Assembly: GCF_004342485.1 (NCBI RefSeq)
Contig: NZ_SMBU01000013.1
Span: 62,001 to 126,000, forward strand
Source of the DNA: Roseateles saccharophilus
GTDB lineage: Bacteria; Pseudomonadota; Gammaproteobacteria; Burkholderiales; Burkholderiaceae_C
DNA: 64,000 nt
Direction of reading: 5' to 3'
Part shown: positions 10,146-18,784 of the stretch, piece after piece
Layout of the letters: each line of letters begins with the position of its first letter
How positions within the stretch are numbered: position 1 is the stretch's first letter
The notes under the pieces: generated by a model
The model's input: the letters and a program-made list of their open reading frames with translations, nothing else
Database searches by the model: none
Told to the model about the DNA's origin: nothing
Position numbers and translations under genes: made by a program

Positions 10146-11831
10146 ATGCGCAAAGCACTCACCGCACTTCTCCTGGCCGCGCTGCTGCCGGCCACCGCCC
10201 ACGCCTGGTGGAACGCCGACTGGAGCGAGCGCGCCAGGATCACGCTGAACACCTCGGCCCAGGGCCTGGAGACCAAGGAGGCCGCCAGCGGTGTGGCGGT
10301 GGCCGTGCGCCTGCACAGCGGCAACTTCGACTTCACGGCCGCCAAGGAGGACGGCAGCGACCTGCGCGTCGTGGCCGGCGACGACAAGACGCCGCTGAAG
10401 TTCAGCATCGAGCGCTTCGACGCGGTCAACGAGCTGGCCGTGTTGTGGGTGCAGCTGCCCAGCGTGCTGCCGGGCACGGACAAGAACGTCTTCTATGTCT
10501 ACGGCGGCAATGGCAAGGCGGCGGCGGAAGGCGATGCGAACGGCTTCGATGCCGCCACGGTCATCGCGCTGCACTTCAGCGACAAGCCGGCCGGCGGCGA
10601 CCAGCTCGGCGCCGTGAAGCCGCAGGGCACGCTGGTGACCGAGCCCAACGGCCTGCTGGCCGCAAGCGCCAAGCTGACGGGCGAGGCCATCGTCTATGCG
10701 CTGTCCGACAAGCCCGTGGTGGACGCCGGCAACCAGCTCACGGCCAGCCTGTGGGTCAAGCTCGACGATGTGCAGCGCGCGACGCTGCTGAACTGGGGCG
10801 GGCTGACGCTGAGTCTGAACGGCGGCAAGCTGGTGGTGCACGCCGACAAGGCCGAGGTCGGCGGCGGCGAGGTACCGGTGGCGCGCTGGACCCAGGTCGC
10901 CGTGCGCCTGGGCCTGGGCAAGGCGACGCTGTTCGTCAACGGCGCCCAGGTGGCGCAGGGCGATCTTGCGACGCCGGCGCTGGGCAGCAGCCTGCGCCTG
11001 GGCGAAGGCGCGCGCGGCCTGATGGACGAGGTGCAGGTGGCCGCCGCGCTGCGCAGTGCCGACTGGATCGCCGTGGCCGCCGGCGCCCAGGGCGCCGAGA
11101 GCAAGCTCGTGGCCTCGGCGCGCGAGGCCAAGGACAGCGCCGAGGCCGAGGGCGAGAGCCACGGCTATATGGGCATCCTGATCAAGAACCTCACGCCGGA
11201 CGCCTGGGCGGTGATCCTCATCCTCGCCGTGATGTTCGCCATCGCGGCGTGGGTGATGGTCAGCAAGGGCCTGCTCGTGAACAAGGTGGCCAGGGCCAAC
11301 CGCAGCTTCGTGCTGCGCTTTCGCGAGGCGAGCGACGAGCTGCTGAAGCTGGAGCAGCACGCGCCGCATCCCGCTTCGCCCATCTACCGCCTCTACCAGG
11401 CCGGCGTGCGCGAGCTGGCCAAGCGCAAGGTCGGCGAGGAAGGCGCCAAGCCGCTGTCGGGCGCGTCGCTGGATGCGGTGAAGGCCTCGGTGGATGCCGA
11501 CTATGTGCGCGAGAACGCGCAGCTCAATTCCGGCATGGTGCTGCTGACCATCGCGATCTCGGGCGGCCCCTTCCTCGGGCTGCTGGGCACGGTGGTGGGC
11601 GTGATGATCACCTTCGCCGCCATCGCCGCGGCGGGCGACGTGAACGTGAACGCCATCGCGCCGGGCATTGCGGCGGCGCTGCTCGCGACCGTGGCCGGCC
11701 TGGGCGTCGCCATCCCCGCGCTGTTTGGCTACAACTACCTGGCGTCGCAGATCAAGAACGCGACGTCGGACATGCAGATCTTCATCGACGAGTTCATCAC
11801 TCGGGTCGCTGAACTCTACGGCTCAAGGTGA
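10146..11831 (+). CDS. DUF2341-LamG-like domain fused to MotA/TolQ/ExbB proton channel
   Basis: 561 residues. A signal peptide (1-20, ending TAHA before Trp-Trp) leads to a DUF2341 domain (about 21-120, opening WWNADW) and a concanavalin/LamG-like region (about 185-305). A transmembrane segment (354-372) and a C-terminal ExbB/TolQ domain (about 440-545) follow; the latter contains GGPFLGLLGTVVGVM and the Ala/Gly-rich third helix. ExbB proteins form the proton channel that drives TonB- or Tol-type energy transfer; here a large periplasmic sensor or binding module is fused to the channel. The start was chosen for its signal peptide; an in-frame start 177 bases upstream would overlap the haemagglutinin gene. 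It begins 19 bases after that gene and precedes two exbD genes. The fold assignments are from motif recognition. Confidence 0.88.
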   Translation: MRKALTALLLAALLPATAHAWWNADWSERARITLNTSAQGLETKEAASGVAVAVRLHSGNFDFTAAKEDGSDLRVVAGDDKTPLKFSIERFDAVNELAVLWVQLPSVLPGTDKNVFYVYGGNGKAAAEGDANGFDAATVIALHFSDKPAGGDQLGAVKPQGTLVTEPNGLLAASAKLTGEAIVYALSDKPVVDAGNQLTASLWVKLDDVQRATLLNWGGLTLSLNGGKLVVHADKAEVGGGEVPVARWTQVAVRLGLGKATLFVNGAQVAQGDLATPALGSSLRLGEGARGLMDEVQVAAALRSADWIAVAAGAQGAESKLVASAREAKDSAEAEGESHGYMGILIKNLTPDAWAVILILAVMFAIAAWVMVSKGLLVNKVARANRSFVLRFREASDELLKLEQHAPHPASPIYRLYQAGVRELAKRKVGEEGAKPLSGASLDAVKASVDADYVRENAQLNSGMVLLTIAISGGPFLGLLGTVVGVMITFAAIAAAGDVNVNAIAPGIAAALLATVAGLGVAIPALFGYNYLASQIKNATSDMQIFIDEFITRVAELYGSR

Positions 11832-11954
11832 TGAAGCCCCTCGTCCAAGGAGTACCTTGGCCGGTCCCCCGCGGGGACGGCGATGCCTGCGGCGTTGAGC
11901 CGCAGGCACATCGCCATGGCGGGCCGGCTTGGGAGCGGCCCGGCGCTCGGCCCG
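11829..11954 (+). repeat. Structured intergenic repeat, copy A
   Basis: Begins at the TGA of the ExbB-fusion gene and ends just before the exbD ribosome-binding site. It matches 61130-61269 over most of its length: the opening TGATG-AGCCCCTCG, the small hairpin GTCCCC-CGC-GGGGAC, a long hairpin and a shared closing CGGGCCGGC...GCTCGGCCCG segment. The long hairpin has arms 11884-11893 and 11899-11908 with loop GTTGA; a further 5-bp extension is separated by a 2-base bulge. The other copy keeps the hairpin with different paired bases. Confidence 0.8.
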
Positions 11955-11972
11955 CGGGAAGGAGCCATCGCC

Positions 11973-12386
11973 ATGGCCGGTGACGTCAAGTCAGACAACC
12001 AGCCCTACGACGACATCAACATCACGCCGATGTTGGACCTCGCCTATGTGCTGCTGGTGACCTTCATCATCCTGACGACCGCGTCGGTACAGGGCGTGAA
12101 GGTGAAGTCGCCCGAAACGCAGGCGGCCAACAACCTCGCCAAGCCGCAGACCCGCGCCATCACGATCACGGCGGACGGCGGCGTCTACCTGGACGCCTAC
12201 CCGGTGGACATGGAGCAACTGCGCACCTCTCTGGCTCAGTACAAGTCGGCGAACCCGGCACTGCCCGTCGTGCTGAAGGCTGACGCGAGCGCGCAGTACG
12301 AGAAGGTGATGCAGGTGCTGGAAGTCGCCAAGAAGCTGGACATCACCGAGATTGGGCTCGTCACCAAACGAGCCGCCGTGGAGTGA
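11973..12386 (+). CDS. ExbD/TolR-family biopolymer transport protein (first)
   Basis: 137 residues. A short cytoplasmic N-terminus with the family motif NITPMLDLAYVLL precedes a single transmembrane helix (about 21-38) holding the proton-relay aspartate (D22). A periplasmic ExbD domain follows, ending with the characteristic I-GLVTKR-like strand. ExbD works with ExbB to couple proton flow to TonB-type proteins. The ATG is preceded by GGAAGGAG; an earlier in-frame start at 11883 lies within the intergenic repeat and is rejected. It is followed four bases later by a second, divergent exbD. Confidence 0.93.
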   Translation: MAGDVKSDNQPYDDINITPMLDLAYVLLVTFIILTTASVQGVKVKSPETQAANNLAKPQTRAITITADGGVYLDAYPVDMEQLRTSLAQYKSANPALPVVLKADASAQYEKVMQVLEVAKKLDITEIGLVTKRAAVE

Positions 12387-12390
12387 GGCC

Positions 12391-12792
12391 ATGCAAGTCA
12401 ACCAGGACGCCAAACCCTACGACACCATCAACGTGACGCCGATGCTCGATCTCGCCTACGTGCTGCTCGTCGTCTTCATCCTGATGACGACCGCCTCGGT
12501 GCAGGGCCTCGGCATCACGATGCCCAAGCCCAGCAACAAGCCCAGCACCGAGAAGCACGAGCTGAAGATCGTGCAGGTGATGCCCGACGGCGGCGTGCTG
12601 CTGAACGGCGTGGGCGTCAGCTTCCCGGAACTGGAGACCCAGCTCAACGCCGCCAAGCAGCGCGACGCGCAGATGTCCGTCGCGATCAAGGGCGATGCGC
12701 GCACGCAGTACGCCAGCGTCGTCGCCGTCATCGACCTGTGCAACAAGCTGCAGGTCAACATGGGCCTGGTGACGAGCCGGATCGGGACCTGA
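12391..12792 (+). CDS. ExbD/TolR-family biopolymer transport protein (second)
   Basis: 133 residues. Same architecture as the preceding gene: NVTPMLDLAYVLL, one transmembrane helix with the key aspartate (D20), and a periplasmic domain ending NMGLVTSRIG. The two ExbDs share the N-terminal motif but differ in the periplasmic part, suggesting a hetero-oligomeric stator, as in other systems with one ExbB and two ExbDs. It starts four bases after the first exbD stop and ends two bases before the TonB-like start, so the three are very likely cotranscribed. Confidence 0.93.
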   Translation: MQVNQDAKPYDTINVTPMLDLAYVLLVVFILMTTASVQGLGITMPKPSNKPSTEKHELKIVQVMPDGGVLLNGVGVSFPELETQLNAAKQRDAQMSVAIKGDARTQYASVVAVIDLCNKLQVNMGLVTSRIGT

Positions 12793-12794
12793 CG

Positions 12795-13466
12795 ATGAAG
12801 CCCCTCCATCTCAAGCTCCTCGCCGCCGTCGGTTTCGTGCTACTGGCCTTCACGGCGTGGTGGGGCGTCACCCACATGAAGGCCGAGGCGCCCAGGCGCC
12901 AGGTCGCCAAGATCTCCATCCTGCCCGACACGCCGCCGCCTCCTCCTCCGCCCAAGGAGGAGAAGAAGCCCGAGCCGCCGAAGGAAGAGCCCAAGCAGCT
13001 CATCCGCGAGGAGCAGATCAAGCAGGTCGAGGCGCCCAAGCCGGCCGAGGCGATCAAGATGGAAGGCGCGGCCGGCGACGGGCCGAGCGCCTTCGGCGCG
13101 GGTAGCGTCAACAGGGACTACGCCGGGGGCTCGCCGGGCACGGGCTCCGGTGGCCCGGCCGGCACGGCTTCGGACCGTGCGCAGGAGCGCTTCTATGCCA
13201 ACACCGCCCGCCAGCTGCTGCAGGGCGAGATCGAGAAGCATCTGAAGGCCGACGCCGACCAGCTGACCGCGACCTTCGCGATCTGGCTGGACAAGGACGG
13301 CGGCATCCAGCGCTTCGAGTTGTCCCCCAGCGGCAACGACGGCAACGACAGCGCCATGCGCGCCGCGCTCGACGAGACCCGCCGTCAGTTCAAGCTGCCG
13401 CCGCCGCCCGCCTTGGCCTTGTCCCAACCCATGCGCTTTCGCCTGAACGTGCGACCGCAAGCCTGA
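12795..13466 (+). CDS. TonB/TolA-like energy transducer
   Basis: 223 residues. An N-terminal transmembrane anchor (about 6-22) precedes a run of seven prolines and a Pro/Lys/Glu spacer (about 45-90), a Gly-rich linker, and a C-terminal domain (about 130-223) of TonB/TolA type. It should span the periplasm and carry energy from the upstream ExbBD complex to an outer-membrane partner, for which the downstream porin and the haemagglutinin system are the obvious candidates. The usual TonB 'YP' signature at the start of the C-terminal domain is not evident, so it is a divergent TonB or TolA relative. The start two bases after exbD implies translational coupling. Confidence 0.85.
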   Translation: MKPLHLKLLAAVGFVLLAFTAWWGVTHMKAEAPRRQVAKISILPDTPPPPPPPKEEKKPEPPKEEPKQLIREEQIKQVEAPKPAEAIKMEGAAGDGPSAFGAGSVNRDYAGGSPGTGSGGPAGTASDRAQERFYANTARQLLQGEIEKHLKADADQLTATFAIWLDKDGGIQRFELSPSGNDGNDSAMRAALDETRRQFKLPPPPALALSQPMRFRLNVRPQA

Positions 13467-13477
13467 CCTCCGACCCC

Positions 13478-15136
13478 ATGAAACCCATCCTCACGCTGCT
13501 GCTCGCCAGCCTCATCGCGACCTCCGTCCAGGCCCAGACGGCTCCGGCCTCCGACAAGGAGGAACTCGCCCGCCTGCGCGCGACAACCCAGGCCCTGATC
13601 GACGCACTCGTGGCCCAGGGCCTGCTGACGCGCGACAAGGCCGAGGCCATCCTGAAGCAGGCCCAGGCCACGGCCGCCGCGCCGGCCCCTCAACCGCAGG
13701 CCGATGCCGCGGCGCCCAAGGTGCTGCGCATCCCTTATGTGCCCGAGACGGTGCGCGCGCAGATGCGCGACGAGATCAAGGCCGAGGTGCTGGCCCAGGC
13801 CAAGAGCGAGCGCTGGGGCCAGCCCGATGCGCTGCCCGAATGGATAGACCGCATCCAGGTTGGCGGCGACCTGCGTGTGCGCGGCCAGAGCGAGTTCTTC
13901 GACAAGGGCAATGTGCCGGCCGAGGTCTACCGCGCGCAGACGGCCTCGCCGGCCTGGTCGCCCGACCTCGTGAACACGACGACCGACCGGCAGCGCCTGA
14001 CGCTGCGCGGCCGCCTGGAAGTGAACGCCAGGCTCAGCGACGAGGTGCAGGCCGGCCTGCGCATCGCGACCGGCAGCACCGGCAGCAGCGCCACGTCCAC
14101 GTCGCAGACCCTGGGCAATGACTTCAACCGCTACACGCTGGGCCTGGACCGCGCCTACATCCGCTGGCAGCCGGACGTGCTCGGCAAGGGCCTGTCCGCC
14201 GATTTCGGCCGCATGCCCAACCCCTTCTACGGCACCGACCTGGCCTGGCCCGAGGACCTCGCCTTCGACGGCGTGGCGGCGCGGCTCAGCCATTCGTTCA
14301 AGCCCGAGCGCTCAGTGTTCGCGACGGCCGGCGTCTTCCCGCTGGAGGAGCTGCAGCTGAGCACCAAGGACAAATGGCTGCTCGGCGCCCAGCTCGGCGG
14401 CGAGCTCGACCTCGCCCGCGGCGTGCAGTTCAAGCTGGGCCTGGCGGCCTACGACTTCCGCCATATGCAGGGCCAGCGCGAGACCGACCCGCCGCCCAGC
14501 GGGCCGCGCAGCGGCGCGACGAACTACTTCGCGTCGCAGTATTCGAGCGGCCTGCGCCTGAAGGGCAACACGCTGATCAACATCAACGACCCCAGCAGCA
14601 CGGCCGCGCCGACCTGGGGCCTGGCGTCCAAGTTCCGCCCGCTCGACCTGACCCTGGGCCTGCAGCTGGACGGCGTGCTGCCCGTGCCCGTCGGCATGAC
14701 GCTGGACCTGATCAAGAACACCGGCTTCGACATCAAGGACATCGAGGCCCGCGCCGGCGTGCCGCTGCCCGACCTGAAGGAGAAGACCAATGCCGCCCAG
14801 GCCCGCATCCAGGTCGGCGCCAACAAGCTCGCCCGCCGCGGCGACTGGCAGGCCTTCGCGGCCTGGCGCCTGGTGCAGCGCGATGCCTGGGTCGACGGCT
14901 TCACCGACACCACCTGGCACCTCGGCGGCACCAACTACAAGGGCTGGAGCCTGGGTGCCAGCTATGGCCTGGACCGCAACTTCTGGCTCAGCGGCCGCTG
15001 GACCAGCACCCGCAACCTCGACGACGGCGTGCGCTTCCTGGCGGTGCCGAGCGACCCGACCTCGGTCAGCGGCAACCTGAGCAGCGCACCCTTGAAGATC
15101 GACGTCTTCCAGTTCGACCTGAATGCGAGGTTCTGA
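13478..15136 (+). CDS. Putative outer-membrane porin with coiled-coil stalk
   Basis: 552 residues. Signal peptide (1-19, ending VQA before Gln) and a short helical/coiled-coil segment rich in Leu, Ala and Lys (about 25-70) precede a long stretch of alternating aromatic/polar beta-strands. The C-terminal residue is phenylalanine (FDLNARF), the usual outer-membrane beta-barrel signal. It resembles the 'putative porin' family; its substrate is unknown. Eleven bases separate it from the TonB-like gene, so it is a plausible outer-membrane end of the same energised system. It lacks an obvious TonB-box/plug arrangement, so a classical TonB-dependent receptor is unlikely. Confidence 0.8.
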   Translation: MKPILTLLLASLIATSVQAQTAPASDKEELARLRATTQALIDALVAQGLLTRDKAEAILKQAQATAAAPAPQPQADAAAPKVLRIPYVPETVRAQMRDEIKAEVLAQAKSERWGQPDALPEWIDRIQVGGDLRVRGQSEFFDKGNVPAEVYRAQTASPAWSPDLVNTTTDRQRLTLRGRLEVNARLSDEVQAGLRIATGSTGSSATSTSQTLGNDFNRYTLGLDRAYIRWQPDVLGKGLSADFGRMPNPFYGTDLAWPEDLAFDGVAARLSHSFKPERSVFATAGVFPLEELQLSTKDKWLLGAQLGGELDLARGVQFKLGLAAYDFRHMQGQRETDPPPSGPRSGATNYFASQYSSGLRLKGNTLININDPSSTAAPTWGLASKFRPLDLTLGLQLDGVLPVPVGMTLDLIKNTGFDIKDIEARAGVPLPDLKEKTNAAQARIQVGANKLARRGDWQAFAAWRLVQRDAWVDGFTDTTWHLGGTNYKGWSLGASYGLDRNFWLSGRWTSTRNLDDGVRFLAVPSDPTSVSGNLSSAPLKIDVFQFDLNARF

Positions 15137-15138
15137 CG

Positions 15139-15768
15139 ATGAAGCGCACTGCCATCGCCCTGCTCGTCGTCGCCGCGCTCACGGCCCACGCCGAGGATGC
15201 CAAGCCCTCCAGGGAGCGCGAGGCGCTGCGCCGCGCCCAGGCCGCGCTGCGTGCCGCCCAGGAGCAGCAGTCCACGCTGCAGGCCGACAAGGCCAGGGCC
15301 GAGGCCGATGCGGCCACGGCGCACAAGGACGCCACCGCCGCCCGCGCCCAGATTGCCGGCGGCGCCGCCCGCCTCAAGGCCCGCGAGGCCGAGCTGGACG
15401 CACTGCGCGCGCAGCTGCAGACCGCCAAGGACGCGCAGCAGCAGGCCGAGGCCCAGGCCGCCGAGCGCGAGCAGGCGCTGCAGAAGCAGCTGCTCGCCGC
15501 CCGGCAGGAGGGTGGCGCCCGCCAGCAGGCCAACCAGTCGCTGGTGCAGCTGCTGGAACGCAGCACCGCGGCCCTCGCCGACGCCGAGGCCAGGAACCAC
15601 CAGCTCTACGCACTGGGCCAGCAGCTGGTGCAGCTCTACACCGGCCGCTCCAGGCTGGACACGGCGCTGCAGCAGGACCCGGTGCTGGGCCTGACGGCCG
15701 TGCGCTTCGAGGACCAGGCCGAGAAGCTGCGCGCCGAGCTGGCAGCGCAACGCGTCGCCGGCCGCTAG
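15139..15768 (+). CDS. Periplasmic Ala/Gln-rich coiled-coil protein
   Basis: 209 residues. Signal peptide (1-18, cleaving after AHA) is followed by an almost uninterrupted coiled coil rich in Ala, Gln, Arg and Glu (about 25-150) and a shorter conserved-looking C-terminal part with LYALGQQLVQLY. Function unknown; the layout suggests a periplasmic spacer or scaffold. It starts two bases after the porin stop and is the last gene of the operon; its stop overlaps the stop of the convergent lrp-type gene within CTAG. Similar small coiled-coil proteins accompany ExbBD/TonB modules elsewhere, but that link is inference here. Confidence 0.78.
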   Translation: MKRTAIALLVVAALTAHAEDAKPSREREALRRAQAALRAAQEQQSTLQADKARAEADAATAHKDATAARAQIAGGAARLKAREAELDALRAQLQTAKDAQQQAEAQAAEREQALQKQLLAARQEGGARQQANQSLVQLLERSTAALADAEARNHQLYALGQQLVQLYTGRSRLDTALQQDPVLGLTAVRFEDQAEKLRAELAAQRVAGR

Positions 15769-16229
15769 AGGACGCCCAGCATCAAGGTCTCCTTGACCTC
15801 TTCCATCACCACATAGCTGTGGGACTGGGCCGGCACGGGGATCTTCTTCAGGATCTTGCCGAGCAGCTGGCGGTAGTCGTTCATCTGCCCCAGCCGCGCC
15901 TTCACGAGGTAGTCGAAACCGCCGGACACAAGGTGGCATTCCAGCACCTCGGGCACAAGCTGCAGCTCGCGCTTGACCTGGGCAAAGATGTCCTCGGACT
16001 TGGTGGACAGCGTCAGCTCCACGAACACCAGCAGCGACCGCCCCAGCGCATGCGGGTCCACGCGTGCGTGGTAACCCGTGATGACGCCCGAGCGCTCCAG
16101 CCGGCGCACGCGCTCGGTGCAGGGCGAAGCGGACAGGCCGATGCGCTCCGACAACTCGGTGATGGGCAGACGGCCCTCGCGCTGCAGGATGTCCAGGATC
16201 TTCAGGTCGATGCGGTCGAGTTCCTGCAT
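15765..16229 (-). CDS. dadR: Lrp/AsnC-family regulator (DadR-like)
   Basis: 154 residues, the family's usual size. An N-terminal helix-turn-helix (about 1-60, [13 protein letters not shown] and [14 protein letters not shown]) precedes the ligand-binding RAM domain (about 65-145, with the conserved GGFDYLVK). Divergent from dadA across 131 bases holding an inverted repeat, the standard layout for a regulator that senses amino acids and activates D-alanine/L-alanine catabolism. The name rests on context plus family; a general Lrp is possible. Confidence 0.9.
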   Translation of the reverse strand: MQELDRIDLKILDILQREGRLPITELSERIGLSASPCTERVRRLERSGVITGYHARVDPHALGRSLLVFVELTLSTKSEDIFAQVKRELQLVPEVLECHLVSGGFDYLVKARLGQMNDYRQLLGKILKKIPVPAQSHSYVVMEEVKETLMLGVL

Positions 16230-16296
16230 TTTTCACTTCCAGGCCGTGGCGACGGCCGGATTGTCTCCACACATTCACCCAACATCCTAAATATTT

Positions 16297-16311
16297 CAGT
16301 GATATTCACTG
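16297..16311. promoter_or_regulatory. Candidate Lrp/DadR operator
   Basis: Perfect 6-bp inverted repeat CAGTGA-TAT-TCACTG in the AT-rich gap between the divergent lrp-type gene and dadA, about 50 bases before the dadA start. A 15-base site with C/TAG...CTG/A ends agrees with the known Lrp-type box in most positions. A TTCACTGA half-site recurs about 30 bases nearer dadA. Confidence 0.55.
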
Positions 16312-16360
16312 CAATCAAAAAAATAGACTTCATCTATTCACTGACTTGCTGGGAATGGCC

Positions 16361-17665
16361 ATGAAGGTTCTGGTTCTGGGTGGTGGGGTCATCGGCGTGA
16401 CGAGCGCCTACTACCTGGCGCGCGGCGGCGCCGAGGTCACGCTGCTGGAGAGGCAGCCGGGCGTGGCGCTGGAAACCAGCTTCGCCAACGCCGGCCAGGT
16501 CTCGCCCGGCTACTCGACGCCCTGGGCCGCACCCGGCATCCCGCTGAAGGCGATGAAGTGGCTGTTCCAGCGCCACGCGCCCCTGTCCATCCGCCCCGAT
16601 GGCTCGCTGTTCCAGTTGCAGTGGATGGCGCAGATGCTGCGCAACTGCACGGCCGGGCGCTACGCGACGAACAAGGAACGCATGATGCGCGTCGCCGAGT
16701 ACAGCCGCGACTGCCTGCGCGAGCTGCGCGCCGAGACCGGCATAGCCTACGAGCAGCGCACCGGCGGCACGCTGCAGGTGTTCCGCTCGCAGGCCCAGCT
16801 CGATGCGGTGGAGAAGGACATCACCGTGCTGCGCGAATGCGGCGTGCCGTTCGAGCTGCTCGACCGCGACGGCCTGGCCCGGGTCGAGCCGGGACTGGCC
16901 CATGCCCGCGACCGCCTGGTCGGCGGCCTGCGCCTGCCCAATGACGAGACCGGCGACTGCCAAATGTTCACGACGGCGCTGTCGCAGAAGCTGGTCGACC
17001 TGGGCGTGAACCTGCGCTTCGGCACCGGCATCCAGAAACTGCTGGTCGACAATGGCCGCATCAGCGGCGTGCGCCTGGCCAATGGCGAGGTGCTGAAGGC
17101 CGACCGCGTGGTGCTGGCTCTGGGCAGCTACTCGCGCGAGCTGCTCGCGCCGCTGGGCCTCAAGGTGCCGGTCTACCCGCTCAAGGGCTATTCGCTGACC
17201 ATCCCGCTGGTTGACGAGTCCCGCGCGCCCGTGTCCACGGTGCTCGACGAGACCTACAAGATCGCCATCACGCGCTTCAACGACCGCATCCGCGTGGGCG
17301 GCATGGCCGAGCTCGGCGGCTTCGACCTGAGGCTGAACCCGCGCCGGCGCGAGACGCTGGAGATGGTCGTCTCCGACCTCTTCCCCGGCGGCGACCTGCC
17401 TCAGGCGCAGTTCTGGACCGGCCTGCGCCCGATGACGCCGGACGGCACGCCCATCATCGGCGCCACCTCCGTGCAAGGCCTCTACCTCAACACCGGCCAC
17501 GGCACCCTCGGCTGGACCATGGCCTGCGGCTCCGGCCAATTGCTCGCCGACCTGGTCACCGGCCGCAAGCCCGGCATCCGCACCGACGGCCTTGCGATGG
17601 ACCGCTATACCGGCGGCCCCACCGGCCAGAGCCGCACGGGCGTCGCCGCCGGAGCGGCGGCATGA
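16361..17665 (+). CDS. dadA: D-amino acid dehydrogenase small subunit
   Basis: 434 residues, matching the family (about 432). FAD-dependent membrane-associated enzyme oxidising D-alanine and other D-amino acids to 2-oxo acids. The N-terminal Rossmann motif [18 protein letters not shown] binds FAD; family blocks such as [17 protein letters not shown] and the C-terminal [15 protein letters not shown] are present. I chose the ATG at 16361 because the family starts directly at this strand and GGGA lies 7 bases upstream; TTG 16346 and ATG 16355 are in frame but less likely. The stop overlaps the alr start (ATGA), so racemase and dehydrogenase are coupled. Confidence 0.96.
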   Translation: MKVLVLGGGVIGVTSAYYLARGGAEVTLLERQPGVALETSFANAGQVSPGYSTPWAAPGIPLKAMKWLFQRHAPLSIRPDGSLFQLQWMAQMLRNCTAGRYATNKERMMRVAEYSRDCLRELRAETGIAYEQRTGGTLQVFRSQAQLDAVEKDITVLRECGVPFELLDRDGLARVEPGLAHARDRLVGGLRLPNDETGDCQMFTTALSQKLVDLGVNLRFGTGIQKLLVDNGRISGVRLANGEVLKADRVVLALGSYSRELLAPLGLKVPVYPLKGYSLTIPLVDESRAPVSTVLDETYKIAITRFNDRIRVGGMAELGGFDLRLNPRRRETLEMVVSDLFPGGDLPQAQFWTGLRPMTPDGTPIIGATSVQGLYLNTGHGTLGWTMACGSGQLLADLVTGRKPGIRTDGLAMDRYTGGPTGQSRTGVAAGAAA

Positions 17666-18726
17666 CGCGTCCGGCCGAAGCCGTCATCGACCTGCAGGCG
17701 CTGCGCGCCAACGCCAGGCTGGCGCGAGCGCGCCACGGTGGCCGGCAGCTCGGCGTGCTGAAGGCCAATGCCTACGGGCATGGCGCCGTCAGGTGCGCCC
17801 AGGCGCTGGGCGACGAATGCGACGGCTTCGCGGTGGCCTTCCTCGACGAGGCCGTCGCGCTGCGCCGCGCTGGCGTGTCGGCGCCCCTCCTCGTGCTGGA
17901 AGGCGTCTTCGACGGCAAGGAGCTCGATCTCGCGGTCGAGCATCGGCTCTGGGTCGTGGTCCACCAGCCCGAGCAGCTGCGGATGATCGAGGGCTCGAAG
18001 CTGCCGGCCGGGGCCCTGGTCGCCTGGCTGAAGATCGACACGGGCATGCATCGCGCCGGGTTTTCACCGCAGCAGGTGCATGAGGCGCATGCACGCCTGC
18101 TGGCCAGTGGCAAGGTGGCCGAGGTCGTGCTGATGAGCCACTTCGCCCGCGCCGACGAACCGGCGGCGGACGCGACGCTGGAACAGCTGCGCGTCTTCGA
18201 CGCCGCCACCGAGGGCCTGGCCGGCGCGCGCAGCCTGTGCAACTCCGCGGGCATCCTCGGCTGGCCGGCCGGCCACCGCGACTGGGCCAGACCCGGCATC
18301 CTGCTCTACGGCGCCGACCCCATGCCCGCCGCCGACAACGGCCTGCAGGCCGTCATGACGCTGCGCAGCCAGGTCTTCGCCACGCGCTGGCTCGCGGCCG
18401 GCGAGGCGCTGGGCTATGGCGGCGCCTTCGTCGCCGACCGCCCGACCCGGGTCGGCATCGTGGCCATGGGCTACGCCGACGGCTATCCGCGCGCGGCGTC
18501 CACCGGCACGCCGGTCGCCGTGCAGGGGCAGATGACGCGGCTGCTGGGCCGCGTGTCGATGGACATGCTGACCGTGGACCTCACGCAGATGCCCGACGCC
18601 GGCATCGGCAGCAGCGTCGAGCTCTGGGGCCAGCAGGTCTCCGTCAACGAGGTCGCCCGGTGCGCCGGCACGATCTCGTACGAGCTGCTGTGCAACGTCA
18701 AGCGCGTGCCGCTGCGCTACGTCTGA
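17662..18726 (+). CDS. alr: Alanine racemase (catabolic type)
   Basis: 354 residues. PLP enzyme interconverting L- and D-alanine. The lysine binding PLP is K34 in [10 protein letters not shown]; the catalytic tyrosine is Y271 in MGYADGYPR; the C-terminal [10 protein letters not shown] block is typical. The four-base ATGA overlap with dadA and the upstream Lrp-type regulator indicate the DadX role (feeding D-alanine to DadA), not a cell-wall-dedicated racemase, although it could serve both. Confidence 0.95.
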   Translation: MTRPAEAVIDLQALRANARLARARHGGRQLGVLKANAYGHGAVRCAQALGDECDGFAVAFLDEAVALRRAGVSAPLLVLEGVFDGKELDLAVEHRLWVVVHQPEQLRMIEGSKLPAGALVAWLKIDTGMHRAGFSPQQVHEAHARLLASGKVAEVVLMSHFARADEPAADATLEQLRVFDAATEGLAGARSLCNSAGILGWPAGHRDWARPGILLYGADPMPAADNGLQAVMTLRSQVFATRWLAAGEALGYGGAFVADRPTRVGIVAMGYADGYPRAASTGTPVAVQGQMTRLLGRVSMDMLTVDLTQMPDAGIGSSVELWGQQVSVNEVARCAGTISYELLCNVKRVPLRYV

Positions 18727-18784
18727 TAAGTCGCTGCACAGGCGGCCGGCCGACATTGAAGAATCTTGGTGCGGGGCCGCTGCC

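Noticed and set aside
16346-16360. TTG 16346 as dadA start
   Set aside because: ATG 16361 matches the family start and has a better-placed GGGA.
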